In this document: positions 1 to 8,359 of the stretch, piece by piece
Layout of the letters: the number at the start of each line of letters is the position of its first letter
Numbering within the stretch: the first letter of the stretch is position 1
Assembly: GCA_028277885.1 (NCBI GenBank)
Contig: JANQFK010000071.1
Location: 1-61,947, forward strand
Length of the DNA: 61,947 bases
Origin: Myxococcota bacterium
GTDB lineage: Bacteria > Myxococcota_A > UBA9160 > UBA6930
Reading direction: 5' to 3'
Notes under the pieces: model-generated
The model's database searches: none
Told to the model about the DNA's origin: nothing
Seen by the model: only the letters and a program-made list of their open reading frames with translations
Translations under genes and position numbers: made by a program

Positions 1-2
1 AC

Positions 3-1070
3 GGCAAGCCGCGGGAGTACACCCAGGAGGTGGTGGACACCCTCGACGCCGTGCTGCGGCGGGACCCTGACCACCCGGGCGCCAACCACTACCTGATCCA
101 CGCCCTCGAGGAGTTCGACCCGGAGCGCGCCGAGGCGGCGGCGGACCGGCTCGCGAGCTTCGCGCCGGGCGCGGGCCACCTGGTCCACATGCCCTCCCAC
201 ATCTACTGGCGCGTGGGCCGCTACGAGGACGCCGCGGCCATCAACGAGCGGGCCGCCGCGGCCGACGAGGCGTGGTTCGCCTCGTGCCGCGCCCCGGCCT
301 TCTATGCCGCCGGCTACTACACCCACAACCTCCACTTCCTGTGGGCCGCGGCCGCCACCGAGGGCCGCGGCGATCTCGCGCTCACCACGGCGCGGCGCCT
401 CGTGGCGAACACCCCCGTCGCGATGCTCGCCGAGGTGCCCTTCCTCGAGGACTTCCTCTCGGTGCCGGTGCTGACCCTCGCGCGCTTCGGTCGCTGGGAC
501 GCCGTGATGGTCGAGCCGAAGCCGCCGGAGAGCCAGCCCTACGTGACCGCGATGTGGCACTACGCGCGCGGCCTCGCCATGGCGCGGGGCGGCGACGTCG
601 CGGCCGCCGAGGCCGAGCACCGCGCGCTCACCGTCGCCTTCGAGGACGCCGACCTGGCGGGTCGCGTCTACGACGTGGCGGGCAACACCGCGGGCCAGCG
701 CATGGACGTGGCGCGCCACCACCTGGCGGGAGAGATCGCCGTCGCCCGGGGCGAGATCGAGGCCGGCATCGCCGCGCTGCGCGAGAGCGTGCGAGCCCAG
801 GACGGCATGAACTACATCGAGCCGCCGGCCTTCTACTTCCCGGTGCGCCAGGCGCTCGGCGCGGTGCTGCTCGCGGCCAACCGCCCCGCCGAGGCCGAGG
901 CCGTCTACCGCGTGGATCTCGAGCAGTACCCGAGGAACGGCTGGTCGCTGTTCGGGCTCACCCAGAGCCTCAAGGCCCAGGGGCGCGACGCCGACGCCCG
1001 CTGGGTGGAGCGGGGCTTCGAGCACGCCTGGGCCCGGGCCGACGTGCAGCTCACCGCCTCCACGCTCTGA
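3..1070 (+). CDS. TPR-repeat protein, 5' end cut by window
   Basis: The reading frame is open from base 3, so the real start lies upstream; the first in-window ATG-like codon (GTG at 30) is probably internal. The visible 355 residues are helical repeats with the conserved segments PDHPGANHYLIHALE and HMPSHIYWRVGRY. These are typical of a widespread family of bacterial tetratricopeptide proteins of unknown function. The C-terminal part (AEAVYRVDLEQYPRNGWSLFGL) is also a recognisable TPR ending of that family. No signal peptide can be judged because the N-terminus is missing. The gene ends 25 bases before a GH1 glycosidase that has its own promoter-like box. The role, probably protein-protein interaction, is inferred from the fold only. 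Confidence 0.8.
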   Translation, partial: GKPREYTQEVVDTLDAVLRRDPDHPGANHYLIHALEEFDPERAEAAADRLASFAPGAGHLVHMPSHIYWRVGRYEDAAAINERAAAADEAWFASCRAPAFYAAGYYTHNLHFLWAAAATEGRGDLALTTARRLVANTPVAMLAEVPFLEDFLSVPVLTLARFGRWDAVMVEPKPPESQPYVTAMWHYARGLAMARGGDVAAAEAEHRALTVAFEDADLAGRVYDVAGNTAGQRMDVARHHLAGEIAVARGEIEAGIAALRESVRAQDGMNYIEPPAFYFPVRQALGAVLLAANRPAEAEAVYRVDLEQYPRNGWSLFGLTQSLKAQGRDADARWVERGFEHAWARADVQLTASTL

Positions 1071-1082
1071 GCCCGGCTCGCC

Positions 1083-1088
1083 TATCAT
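1083..1088 (+). promoter_or_regulatory. TATCAT -10-like box, predicted leaderless start of GH1 gene
   Basis: TATCAT lies 7 bases before the ATG at 1096, and the gap (CGGCCCC) has no Shine-Dalgarno. Transcription from this box would begin at about the A of the ATG. No good -35 is visible. Confidence 0.5.
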
Positions 1089-1095
1089 CGGCCCC

Positions 1096-2442
1096 ATGAC
1101 GAAGCTCGCCTTTCCCGACGGGTTCGAGTGGGGCGCCGCCACGGCGGCCTACCAGATCGAGGGCGCGGTCCGCGAGGACGGCCGCGGCGTCTCGATCTGG
1201 GACGTGTTCTGCCAGCAGCCCGGCAAGGTCCTCACCGGCGAGAGCGGCGACGTGGCCTGCGACCACTACCACCGCTACGCCGACGACGTGGCGCTGATGG
1301 CCGACCTCGGCCTCCAGACCTACCGCTTCTCCATCGCCTGGCCGCGGATCCTGCCCTTCGGCGCCGGCGAGCCCAACCCGAAGGGGCTCGACTTCTACAG
1401 CCGCCTGGTGGACGCGCTGCTCGAGCGCGGCATCCGCCCCTGCGCCACCCTCTACCACTGGGACCTGCCCCAGGCGCTCCAGGACCGCGGCGGCTGGGCG
1501 GACCGCGACACCGCCAAGCGCTTCGCCGAGTACGGCGCCGTCGTCTACGAGCACCTGGGCGACCGCGTGAAGCGCTGGATCACCCACAACGAGGCCATCG
1601 TCACCGTCGAGCTCGGCCACCGCGTGGGCCTGCTGGCGCCGGGCATCCGCGACCTGCGCATCGCGGGCCGCGCCCTCCACCACGTGCTGCTCTCCCACGG
1701 CCTCGCCGTGCGGGCCTTCCGCGAGAGCCGGGTCGGCGCCGAGGGCGAGATCGGCATCACCCACGCCAACACCAGCTTCGAGCCCGCCGACGAGCGCCCC
1801 GAGACCGCCGCCGCCACCGAGCTGGCACGCGACTTCCGCACCCGCGCCTACCACGGCCCGGTGTTCGGTCGCGGCTACCCCAAGAGCGTGCTCGACTTCT
1901 ACGCCGCCCAGGGCTGCCCGCTCCCCATCGAGGAGGGTGATCTCGAGGTGATCGCCGCGCCGACCGAGTTCCTCGGCGTGAACCTCTACAGCCGCCAGCG
2001 CATCCTGCCGGACCCGGAGAGCAGCGTCGGCTTCGAGCACGCCGAGCCGACCCTGCCGCTCCTCGACATGGGCTACGAGGCCGCGCCCCACTCGCTCGGC
2101 GACTTCATCCGCTGGGTCACCGCCGAGTACGACCGCCCGAAGATCTACGTCACCGAGAACGGCGTCTGCGACGCGACCCCGCTGAAGGACGGCGCGGTGG
2201 ACGACACCCTCCGCTTGGACCTCCTGCGCGGCTTCCTGAAGGGTCTGGCCGAGGCGATCCAGGACGGCGCCGACGTGCGCGCCTACTACGTCTGGTCCCT
2301 CCTCGACAACTTCGAGTGGGCCTTCGGCTACGCGAAGCGCTTCGGCATCGTCTGGACCGACTACGAGACCCTCGCGCGCATCCCCAAGCGCAGCGCCGCC
2401 TTCTACGCCGACGTCATCCGCGACAACGCGGTCGAGGCCTGA
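1096..2442 (+). CDS. Family 1 glycoside hydrolase (beta-glucosidase-like)
   Basis: A full-length GH1 TIM-barrel enzyme of 448 residues, predicted cytoplasmic (no signal peptide), that would hydrolyse beta-linked glucosides or related sugars. The N-terminal FPDGFEWGAATAAYQIEGA segment is the GH1 signature. The nucleophile Glu354 sits in YVTENG, the acid/base Glu166 in ITHNEAIV, and the C-terminal WSLLDNFEWAFGY loop (400-412) that binds the sugar is intact. Odd point: the usual T-(F/L)-N-E-P acid/base motif reads T-H-N-E-A, so the proline and the preceding aromatic residue are changed while the catalytic Glu is kept. The ATG is preceded by a TATCAT box and no Shine-Dalgarno. The next gene begins 2 bases after the stop, suggesting a two-gene transcript. 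Substrate cannot be told from sequence. Confidence 0.95.
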   Translation: MTKLAFPDGFEWGAATAAYQIEGAVREDGRGVSIWDVFCQQPGKVLTGESGDVACDHYHRYADDVALMADLGLQTYRFSIAWPRILPFGAGEPNPKGLDFYSRLVDALLERGIRPCATLYHWDLPQALQDRGGWADRDTAKRFAEYGAVVYEHLGDRVKRWITHNEAIVTVELGHRVGLLAPGIRDLRIAGRALHHVLLSHGLAVRAFRESRVGAEGEIGITHANTSFEPADERPETAAATELARDFRTRAYHGPVFGRGYPKSVLDFYAAQGCPLPIEEGDLEVIAAPTEFLGVNLYSRQRILPDPESSVGFEHAEPTLPLLDMGYEAAPHSLGDFIRWVTAEYDRPKIYVTENGVCDATPLKDGAVDDTLRLDLLRGFLKGLAEAIQDGADVRAYYVWSLLDNFEWAFGYAKRFGIVWTDYETLARIPKRSAAFYADVIRDNAVEA

Positions 2443-2444
2443 GC

Positions 2445-3365
2445 GTGGCGCGAGCGCCGTACCTCGCGGCCGGGCTGCTGGCCGCGTCCCTCGCCCTCGC
2501 CTGCGCGAGCCTCGCCCCCGGCCCGGCCGACACCGGCCGCATCTTCGCCTGGGAGGTCGCGCCGGAGGCCTCGGGGGCGGGCGGCGCCTTCCTGCTCGGC
2601 TCGGTCCACGTGGCGAAGGAGGATCTGCGCTTCGACCCCGCGGTGGACGCCGCCTTCGAGGAGGCCGAGGTGGTGGTCGTCGAGGTGGACCTCGGCGCCC
2701 TCACCCCGGACGAGACCGCCGCCCTGCTCGTCGAGACCGGGCGGCTCGCCGAGGGCGGCGACCTGAAGGAGCTGGTCGAGGAGGCCACCTGGGAGCAGTT
2801 CGACGCCCTGCTCCAGGAGAACGGCCAGTCGGCGGAGGGCTACCGCGTCTTCGAGCCCTGGGTCGCCATGCTCGCCGTGAGCGCCATCCTCGCCCAGGAG
2901 CGCGAGCTCTCCGGCGAGGCCGGCGTCGACCGCCACTTCCTCGAGCGCCGCTCCCTCGGCCAGGAGCTCATCGCCCTCGAGACCCTCGCCTTCCAGCTCT
3001 CGCTGTTCGACGAGACCCCCCTCGAGCAGCAGCTCGCCATGCTCGGCGCCCTGGTGGCCGAGGCCGGCGAGAGCGGCGACACCATCGAGACCCTCTACGC
3101 CGCCTGGGAGCGCGGCGACACCCGCGCCGTCGAGGAGATCGTCTTCGTCGCCCAGGACGACCCCCGGCTCGCCGACTTCCAGGAGCGCCTCTTCGAGCGC
3201 CGCAACCACTCCATGGCCGAGCGCCTCGACGCCCTCCTCGACGACGGCCGCCGCTACTTCGTGGTGGTGGGCGCCGGGCACCTGGTGGGCGAGACGGGGA
3301 TCCCCGCGCTGCTCGAGGCGCGGGGGCACGGGGTGCGCCAGATCGAGCGGAGCGGGGTGGAGTGA
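2445..3365 (+). CDS. TraB/GumN (TIKI-like) family lipoprotein
   Basis: A predicted 306-residue lipoprotein. I chose the GTG at 2445, two bases after the GH1 stop, because it gives a clean lipoprotein signal: residues 7-19 are hydrophobic and the lipobox LALAC places the lipidated Cys at 20. Longer in-frame starts would overlap the GH1 gene. The family's two GxxH motifs are present, GSVH at 52-55 and GAGH at 276-279. In the related eukaryotic TIKI proteins these bind the catalytic metal. The motif VVVVEVDL is also typical. The family is putatively a membrane-anchored metalloprotease; the substrate is unknown. Spacing to the glycosidase suggests co-transcription, with no obvious functional link. 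Confidence 0.85.
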   Translation: MARAPYLAAGLLAASLALACASLAPGPADTGRIFAWEVAPEASGAGGAFLLGSVHVAKEDLRFDPAVDAAFEEAEVVVVEVDLGALTPDETAALLVETGRLAEGGDLKELVEEATWEQFDALLQENGQSAEGYRVFEPWVAMLAVSAILAQERELSGEAGVDRHFLERRSLGQELIALETLAFQLSLFDETPLEQQLAMLGALVAEAGESGDTIETLYAAWERGDTRAVEEIVFVAQDDPRLADFQERLFERRNHSMAERLDALLDDGRRYFVVVGAGHLVGETGIPALLEARGHGVRQIERSGVE

Positions 3366-3369
3366 CCCA

Positions 3370-3383
3370 TTCACCGGTGTGAA
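3370..3383. repeat. Short perfect inverted repeat after TraB/GumN stop
   Basis: TTCAC, loop CGGT, GTGAA. It lies between the TraB/GumN stop (3365) and the start at 3451. It could be an operator for the CGLG-tagged gene or a weak transcription end; there is no T-run. Confidence 0.3.
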
Positions 3384-3450
3384 GCAGCTCATACCGGCTC
3401 GCCAGTGCCATCGGTCAGAATCCCGCCCGTCTACCAGGCAGGGGGGTTGG

Positions 3451-4557
3451 ATGGTACGGCTGCTCCTTTCGTTGCTCGCTCTCTCCTTCGTTGCCACGCA
3501 GGCCAGTGCGGCGAGGCTCGTCTACCGGGACGCCTGGGGAGGCAGCTGGGCCTATGCGGTGACCTGGGAGTTCAGCGACTCCGGCACCTCCTTCGGGCCG
3601 GACTTCGTGAAGTACGTCTCTCCCAGCGGAAACGGGATCGCCGGCTACGAGCTGGCCCGCACCGACCTCCACGGCACCGTCGGAGGCTGGGCGAAGAGCA
3701 GCAGCACGAATCCCGCGAGCTACTTGTCGAGCATGGTCCTCACCATCGAGCCCGACTTCGGCGAGACGGTGGGTGACCCGATCACGGTCTACCTGTTCTC
3801 GAACGTCCTGATCGACGGCCCGACGCCCACCGCCGTCGGCACCGTCTTCCAGGGCTTCCAGATCAACGGTGTCCCTCCCGATGGATACGACGCGATCTTC
3901 AACTCCAACGAGGGCGCCGGCTGGCACCGCCTCAGCTTCGAGTTCGACGCCGAGATCGGGGACACGGTGTGGGTGAGCTCGCAGGGGAGCGCGGCCACTG
4001 CGTCGCCCTCGGGACGCGTCGCCGATGCGAACCTGCGGGTCGCCCTCGAGCCCTGTGCCCCGCCGGATCCGCCCATCGCGAGCTTCTCGCCGTGCAATGA
4101 CGGCATCGACAACGACAGCGACGGCCACGTCGACTTCGGCAACGATCCGGGCTGCGACAGCGCGGAGGACGAATCCGAGCGATCGGCCGCGCTCCCCTGC
4201 GACGACGGCCTCGACAACGACCTCGACTGCCGCTGGGACTACGACCCCCTGACGAAGGGGGACGCCCCGGGCTTCGAGATGGGCAACGGGGACCCCGGCT
4301 GCAGCAGCCCCGTCTCCTCCACCGAGAGCCCGGCATGCCAGGACGGCGTGAACAACGACGGCAGCACGGGAACCGACTTCGACGGCGGCGAGTCCGTGCT
4401 CGGCGTGGGGAACGGCGACCCCAACGGTGCGGACATCCACTGCATCGGTCGGCCCTGGCGCAACACGGAGCAGAAGGGCTGCGGGCTCGGCTTCGAGCTC
4501 GGCCTCGTCCTGCCCCTGCTGGGATGGGCTCGCGGGCGCGTCCGACGGCGAGCCTGA
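3451..4557 (+). CDS. Secreted protein with DPGC repeats and CGLG C-terminal sorting-type tag
   Basis: 368 residues. The ATG at 3451 follows a G-rich Shine-Dalgarno (AGGGGGG) and gives a signal peptide ending ...TQASA at residue 20. The middle (21-225) is a beta-rich domain I cannot assign. From about 235 come Cys/Asp-rich repeats of the MopE-like kind: CNDGIDNDSDGHVDFGNDPGC, a diverged second copy, then CQDGVNND followed by GTDFDGG. The end is a tripartite signal: CGLGFEL at 344-350, hydrophobic LGLVLPLLGW, then an Arg-rich tail. The last 60 residues (CQDGxxND...GTDFDGG...CxGRPxxNxE...CGLGxEL) are closely shared with the propeller protein at 45920-48133. It is predicted to be exported and processed or anchored at the C-terminus. 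Function is unknown. Confidence 0.8.
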   Translation: MVRLLLSLLALSFVATQASAARLVYRDAWGGSWAYAVTWEFSDSGTSFGPDFVKYVSPSGNGIAGYELARTDLHGTVGGWAKSSSTNPASYLSSMVLTIEPDFGETVGDPITVYLFSNVLIDGPTPTAVGTVFQGFQINGVPPDGYDAIFNSNEGAGWHRLSFEFDAEIGDTVWVSSQGSAATASPSGRVADANLRVALEPCAPPDPPIASFSPCNDGIDNDSDGHVDFGNDPGCDSAEDESERSAALPCDDGLDNDLDCRWDYDPLTKGDAPGFEMGNGDPGCSSPVSSTESPACQDGVNNDGSTGTDFDGGESVLGVGNGDPNGADIHCIGRPWRNTEQKGCGLGFELGLVLPLLGWARGRVRRRA

Positions 4558-4566
4558 GGGGAGACC

Positions 4567-4597
4567 GCTCGCCCCCCGACCGGGCCGGGGGGCGAGC
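4567..4597. terminator. Perfect 12-bp hairpin between convergent genes
   Basis: GCTCGCCCCCCG (4567-4578), a 7-base loop, then CGGGGGGCGAGC (4586-4597). It sits between the stops of the convergent genes at 3451-4557 and 4616-5320, so it probably ends both transcripts. There is no T-run on either side, so it is not a canonical intrinsic terminator. Confidence 0.6.
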
Positions 4598-4615
4598 TCG
4601 GTCTGGCTCGCGCGG

Positions 4616-5320
4616 CTACCGCACCCGCCGCACCGTCACCCGCGCGACCGGGTTGCGCCAGTCGTAGAGGAACGGGCCGAGGACGTTCGGGTCCTCGGGG
4701 TCGAGCTCGTGGAAGCCGTTGCCGATGTGGACGAAGCCCTCGTCGCCGGGGCCGGGCTCCTCGGAGAAGCCCTCGCCGCCGCAGCGCGGGCCCGGCATGT
4801 TGGCGCAGTCCTGGTCGTTCTCCTCGGTACCCGCGTCGTAGCCCGGGGCATCGAAGGTGGTGGCGTACCGCGGCAACCGGGCGCCGTTCACGGAGAAGAA
4901 CGTGTCGTTGGTCGGGATCAGCATGGCGGCGACGCTGATGCGCGTGTGGCGGCGACCGGCCCGCACGCGGATCCGCGCCGACGTCTGGCCGGCCGGGAGC
5001 AGGCCGTCGATGGTCCGGACGTCGCCCACGCGACGGCCCTCGTCGAGCAGGGCGTCGGTGAGGGGTCCGGTGCCCCCGTCCTCGGCGAGGATCTCGAGGG
5101 GCTGGCTCGCCGGGGAGCCGGCCTGGAAGAGCCGGACGCTCGGGGCGTGGGTCGCCACCAGGATGGGGGTGAAGGTCTGGCCCTTGGTGATGTTGGTGAC
5201 CACCACCTCGTAGACGGCGCCGCCGCGGCGACCGCTGTCGGAGTCGGAGTCGTCGGCCAGGGTGGGAGCGGCCGCGAGCAGACCGGTCAGCAGGGGGATC
5301 CAGAGCAGAGCAGAGCGCAT
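4616..5320 (-). CDS. Secreted spondin-domain protein
   Basis: 234 residues. The ATG at 5320 is preceded by a very strong Shine-Dalgarno (GAGGAGGAA) and starts a clear signal peptide (RSALLWIPLLTGLLAAAPTLA). A longer in-frame start exists upstream but lacks these features. The mature protein begins with an Asp/Ser-rich linker and then YEVVVTNITKGQTFTPILVATH, the opening strand pattern of spondin_N domains. It continues with LFQAGSPAS and LEILAEDG, both common in bacterial spondin-domain proteins. The C-terminal half has a Gly/Asp/Glu-rich stretch with two Cys and a HIGNGFHEL motif also seen in that family. In animals the spondin domain binds matrix ligands; in bacteria the role is unknown, presumably periplasmic or surface binding. 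Confidence 0.8.
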   Translation of the reverse strand: MRSALLWIPLLTGLLAAAPTLADDSDSDSGRRGGAVYEVVVTNITKGQTFTPILVATHAPSVRLFQAGSPASQPLEILAEDGGTGPLTDALLDEGRRVGDVRTIDGLLPAGQTSARIRVRAGRRHTRISVAAMLIPTNDTFFSVNGARLPRYATTFDAPGYDAGTEENDQDCANMPGPRCGGEGFSEEPGPGDEGFVHIGNGFHELDPEDPNVLGPFLYDWRNPVARVTVRRVR

Positions 5321-5458
5321 GGGGATGTTCCTCCTCGATCGGGGCGGCATTGCCCCGATGCGCCCGTCTACGCGGGGGGATCCGGAAAGGTCGCAGGCCG
5401 GGCCACGATTTTTCGGCCGAGCCCGTGGCCCCGAGGGGCCTCGGCTCGCGGCGCGGGG

Positions 5459-5464
5459 TAGACT
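5459..5464 (+). promoter_or_regulatory. TAGACT -10-like box of DksA/TraR-like gene
   Basis: GGGTAGACTGCG lies 37 bases before the ATG at 5502, leaving a leader of about 30 bases with its own GGAGG. It resembles the GTAGAAT boxes at 9983 and 45897. Confidence 0.4.
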
Positions 5465-5501
5465 GCGCGCCCGACCCGCGAAGCCGACGGAGGACTCCGC
5501 C

Positions 5502-5819
5502 ATGGCCAGCCTGGACGAGACGAGAGCCGACCTCGAGCAGAGGCTCGCCAAGCTGACCGCGCGGCAGGCCAAGATCCAGGGCCACCTCCAGCAGCCCGGG
5601 AACCCGGACTGGCAGGAGCGGGCCACCGAGACCGAGAACGACGAGGTCTACGAGCGCCTCGAGGAGTCCGAGCTGAAGGAGATCGAGGAGATCCGGACCG
5701 CCCTGCGCCGCATCGAGGCCGGCACCTACGCCGACTGCGCCCGCTGCGCGGAGCCCATCGGCGAGGCGCGGCTCGCCGCCCTGCCCTACACGTCCCGCTG
5801 CATCGCCTGCACGGACTGA
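5502..5819 (+). CDS. TraR/DksA-family zinc-finger protein
   Basis: 105 residues, shorter than E. coli DksA (151) and similar in length to many TraR/DksA-like proteins. The ATG at 5502 follows GACGGAGGA. Residues 5-75 are predicted coiled coil (alternating Glu/Arg/Leu, with YERLEESELKEIEEIRTALRRIEAGTY just before the finger). The C-terminal C4 zinc finger is complete: C79-x2-C82 and C100-x2-C103. DksA proteins insert the coiled coil into the RNA polymerase secondary channel to modulate initiation with ppGpp. The usual Asp-x-x-Asp tip of true DksA is not obvious, so a general stress or regulatory relative is more likely. The hexapeptide-repeat gene follows 17 bases later, suggesting co-transcription. 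Confidence 0.9.
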   Translation: MASLDETRADLEQRLAKLTARQAKIQGHLQQPGNPDWQERATETENDEVYERLEESELKEIEEIRTALRRIEAGTYADCARCAEPIGEARLAALPYTSRCIACTD

Positions 5820-5836
5820 GCGCCTCCGGGAGCCGC

Positions 5837-6394
5837 GTGCAGTCCATCCATCCCAGCGCCTGGATCGCGCCGAGCGCCGAGCTCTACGGCCGCATCACGA
5901 TCGCCGAAGGCTCCTCGGTGTGGCCGCAGTGCGTGATCCGCTGCGAGTGCCTGGAGGTGACGGTCGGGCGGATGACCAACCTCCAGGACTTCGTGATGGT
6001 GCACGTGGACTACGACCACCCGACCCGCATCGGCGACTTCTGCTCCATCACCCACCACGCGACGATCCACGGCGCCACCATCGAGGACTGCTGCCTGGTC
6101 GGGATCAACGCCACGGTGATGAGCGGGGCCACCGTGGGACGGGGCTCCATCGTGGCGCCCGGGGCAGTGGTGAAGGAGGGGGACGTGATCCCGCCGGGCT
6201 CGATCGTGGCCGGCCTGCCCGCGAAGGTGATCAAGCAGCGCGACTGCACGCACGAGAACCGCATGAACGCCTGGTACTACCACCGCAACGCCCAGGCCTA
6301 CGCGCGGGGCGAGCACCGCGTCTGGGAGGGGCCGGAGCACGAGGCCTGGGTGAAGGCCAAGCTCGCGGCGATCGCCGAGGACCGCGACCTCTAG
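5837..6394 (+). CDS. Gamma-carbonic-anhydrase-like left-handed beta-helix protein
   Basis: 185 residues from a GTG at 5837 with a GGGAG Shine-Dalgarno. Hexapeptide repeats run from about residue 8 to 130 (HPSAWIAPSAELYG, SITHHATIHGATI, CLVGINATVMSGATVG, SIVAPGAVV), forming a trimeric beta-helix. The zinc ligand set of gamma-carbonic anhydrases can be matched as H56 in MVHVD, H73 or H74 in ITHHA, and H78 in IHG. A helical C-terminal cap (HENRMNAWYYHRNAQAYARGEHRVW) follows. It could be a carbonic anhydrase or an acyltransferase of this fold; members of this subfamily are mostly uncharacterised. Its TAG stop overlaps the TAG of the opposing TetR gene through the palindrome CTAG at 6391-6394. Confidence 0.85.
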   Translation: MQSIHPSAWIAPSAELYGRITIAEGSSVWPQCVIRCECLEVTVGRMTNLQDFVMVHVDYDHPTRIGDFCSITHHATIHGATIEDCCLVGINATVMSGATVGRGSIVAPGAVVKEGDVIPPGSIVAGLPAKVIKQRDCTHENRMNAWYYHRNAQAYARGEHRVWEGPEHEAWVKAKLAAIAEDRDL

Positions 6395-7032
6395 CCGGGA
6401 CGGAGCCCGCGGAAGAGCAGGTCCACGCCGGACTCGATCGCCTCGCGGCAGGCGTCGGCCTCGAGCAGGCCGTTGGCCCAGGAGACGCGCAGGCCGCTGG
6501 CGAGCTGCACGATGGTGCGCGCGGCGCCGAGCACGTCGACGTCGGCCGCCACCTCGCCGCGCATGCGCCCGTTGAGCAGGATCTCGGAGACGAGGCCCAC
6601 GGTGTGGTCGTCGAGGGCCAGGGAGCGGCGGGCGACGCGGGCCTCGGGGTGGGTGACGGCGCGCAGCGCGATGGTGGTCCAGTCGGGCTCGCGGGCGAGG
6701 AGCTGGTGCTGGGCGTCGAGGAAGGCGCGCAGGCGCAGGCGGGCCGGCGCGCCGCGGTCGTCGCCCCGGCGGAAGCGCAGCCAGGCCTCCTCCTGGAGCT
6801 CCTTCAGCTCCTCCACCAGCAGCTCCTCCTTGCTGCGGATGTGGCGGTAGATGGAGCTCGCCCCCATGCCGGCGCGCTCCGCGATGGCGCGCAGGGTGGT
6901 GCGGTCGAAGCCCCGCTCGCGGAACAGCGAGCGCGCGGCCTCGCGGATGCGGGCCCGAGCCCTGCGGCCGCGCTCGAGGCGGCCGTCGTCCGGGCGCAGC
7001 GCGCGCGGGGCTCCCGGTGCGGCATGGGTCAT
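6391..7032 (-). CDS. TetR-family transcriptional regulator
   Basis: 213 residues with an N-terminal helix-turn-helix (about 28-75: RIREAARSLFRERGFDRTTLRAIAERAGMGASSIYRHIRSKEELL), the standard TetR DNA-binding signature. A variable helical ligand-binding domain follows. The N-terminal 25 residues are Arg-rich and precede the domain. It is the last gene of a minus-strand run (GNAT, E2-fold acyltransferase, cbpA, cbpM), separated from cbpM by 63 bases. Ligand and targets are unknown; no clear palindromic operator was seen beside it. Convergent with the beta-helix gene, sharing the CTAG stop. Confidence 0.92.
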   Translation of the reverse strand: MTHAAPGAPRALRPDDGRLERGRRARARIREAARSLFRERGFDRTTLRAIAERAGMGASSIYRHIRSKEELLVEELKELQEEAWLRFRRGDDRGAPARLRLRAFLDAQHQLLAREPDWTTIALRAVTHPEARVARRSLALDDHTVGLVSEILLNGRMRGEVAADVDVLGAARTIVQLASGLRVSWANGLLEADACREAIESGVDLLFRGLRPG

Positions 7033-7095
7033 GGGCGGCGTGAAGGTTGCACACGGCGCGCGGAGGCGCAGGGCCGAGCGCTCGCGCCCCGCTCC

Positions 7096-7371
7096 TCAGC
7101 GCCGCCCGCGCTCCTCGAGCAGCTGCTGGAGCGTCGCGGTCATGCGGCGCTCGAGCACCAGCAGCCGCCGGCGCATGTGGAGCGCCACCTCGACGCCGGC
7201 GGCGTTCACGCCGAGCTCGCGCACCAGGGTGGTGGCGACGCGCAGCTCCTCGGCCTCCTCGGCCTCGAGCTCGTCCTCGAGGAACAGGCCCTCGCGGCGC
7301 AGCAGCGCCAGCAGCTCCGGGTCGTCGACGCCCAGGAAGCGCAGGATCTCCTCGACGCGGGCGCGGCTCAC
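7096..7371 (-). CDS. cbpM: CbpM-like chaperone modulator (MerR-like)
   Basis: 91 residues. The start is the GTG at 7371, whose last two bases form part of the cbpA stop (GTGA overlap), so translation is coupled. The pattern VEEILRFLGVDDPELLALLRREGLF, followed by EAEELRVATTLVRELGVNAAGVEVALHMRRRLLVLERRM, is the winged-helix plus long helix of CbpM, which binds the J domain of CbpA and restrains it. Length and position directly after a CbpA-type gene fit that role. It would act in the cytoplasm or nucleoid with CbpA. Confidence 0.85.
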   Translation of the reverse strand: MSRARVEEILRFLGVDDPELLALLRREGLFLEDELEAEEAEELRVATTLVRELGVNAAGVEVALHMRRRLLVLERRMTATLQQLLEERGRR

Positions 7372-8357
7372 GAGAAGAGCTCCTTGCGGGGGTCGGCGGG
7401 CTCGAAGCCCTCGAGGGCCTCGAGGCTGCGCAGCGCGCCCTCGTCGAGATCGCGGGGCACCACGATGCGCACCACGGCGTAGAGGTCGCCGGGCGCGCCG
7501 CCCGCCGGGTGCGCGATGCCCTTGCCGGCGAGGCGCAGCTTGCGGCCGCCGTCGGTGCCGGCGGGCACGGTCACGGTGGCGCGGCCCTCGAGGGTCGGGA
7601 TCTCGACCTTGGCGCCGCGGGTCGCCTCGCTCACGGTCACCGGCAGGTCGAGGAGCAGGTCGCGGCCCTCGCGGCGGAACACCGGGTGGGGGCGCACGCG
7701 GAGCGTGGCCCACAGGTCGCCGGGCGGACCGCCGCCGCTCCCCGGCGCGCCCTTGCCCGGGATGCGGATGCGGCCGCCGTCGGCTACGCCGGGCGGGATG
7801 CGCACGGTGACGGTCTGGGTGCCACCGGTCGGGCTCGGCAGCACCAGGCGCTTCTCGCCGCCGCGCGCGGCCTCGAAGAAGTCGAGCTCGAGGCCGGCCT
7901 CGAGGTCCGGGCCGCGCATCGGGAAGGGCCGCGCCCGGCCCCGCTCCCCGGCCGGCCCCTCGCGGCCGGGCCCCTGCCCGAACAACCTCCCCAGCAGGTC
8001 GTCCACGTCGTGGAACTCGAACTCCTCGCCCGGGAAGCCCCCCGGCGCGGCGCCGCCGCCGGCGCCGAACCGCGCCCCGAAGGCCTCGCGCGCCTTGCGG
8101 GCGGCGTCGGCGTCGAAGCCGCTCTCGAGGGACACGTGGCCGAACTCGTCGTAGTTCCGGCGCTTCTCCGGGTCCGACAGCACCGCGTAGGTCTCGGAGA
8201 CCTGCTTGAAGCGCTCCTCGGCGGCGGAGTCGCCCGGGTTCACGTCGGGGTGGTACTGGCGCGCGAGCTTGCGGTAGGCGGTGCGCAGGGCGTCGGCGTC
8301 GGCGTCCCGCGCCACGCCGAGCACCTCGTAGAGATCGCGCCGCGGACCGTCGGCCAC
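7368..8357 (-). CDS. cbpA: CbpA-type DnaJ co-chaperone
   Basis: 329 residues from a GTG at 8357, two bases after the previous stop. The J domain occupies about 8-75 with the HPD motif at 36-38 (RQYHPDVNPGD). It stimulates the ATPase of DnaK. A Gly/Phe/Glu-rich linker follows (95-150), then two C-terminal substrate-binding beta domains (GPDLEAGLELDFFEAARGGEK, IRIPGKGAPG, GDLYAVVRIVVP). There is no CxxCxGxG zinc domain, so it is CbpA-type rather than DnaJ-type. The four-base overlap with cbpM supports the assignment. Confidence 0.92.
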   Translation of the reverse strand: MADGPRRDLYEVLGVARDADADALRTAYRKLARQYHPDVNPGDSAAEERFKQVSETYAVLSDPEKRRNYDEFGHVSLESGFDADAARKAREAFGARFGAGGGAAPGGFPGEEFEFHDVDDLLGRLFGQGPGREGPAGERGRARPFPMRGPDLEAGLELDFFEAARGGEKRLVLPSPTGGTQTVTVRIPPGVADGGRIRIPGKGAPGSGGGPPGDLWATLRVRPHPVFRREGRDLLLDLPVTVSEATRGAKVEIPTLEGRATVTVPAGTDGGRKLRLAGKGIAHPAGGAPGDLYAVVRIVVPRDLDEGALRSLEALEGFEPADPRKELFS

Positions 8358-8359
8358 GC

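Noticed and set aside
5786..7054. 422-residue minus-strand frame over the beta-helix and TetR genes
   Set aside because: Antisense/shadow composition; both real genes have recognised domains in other frames.
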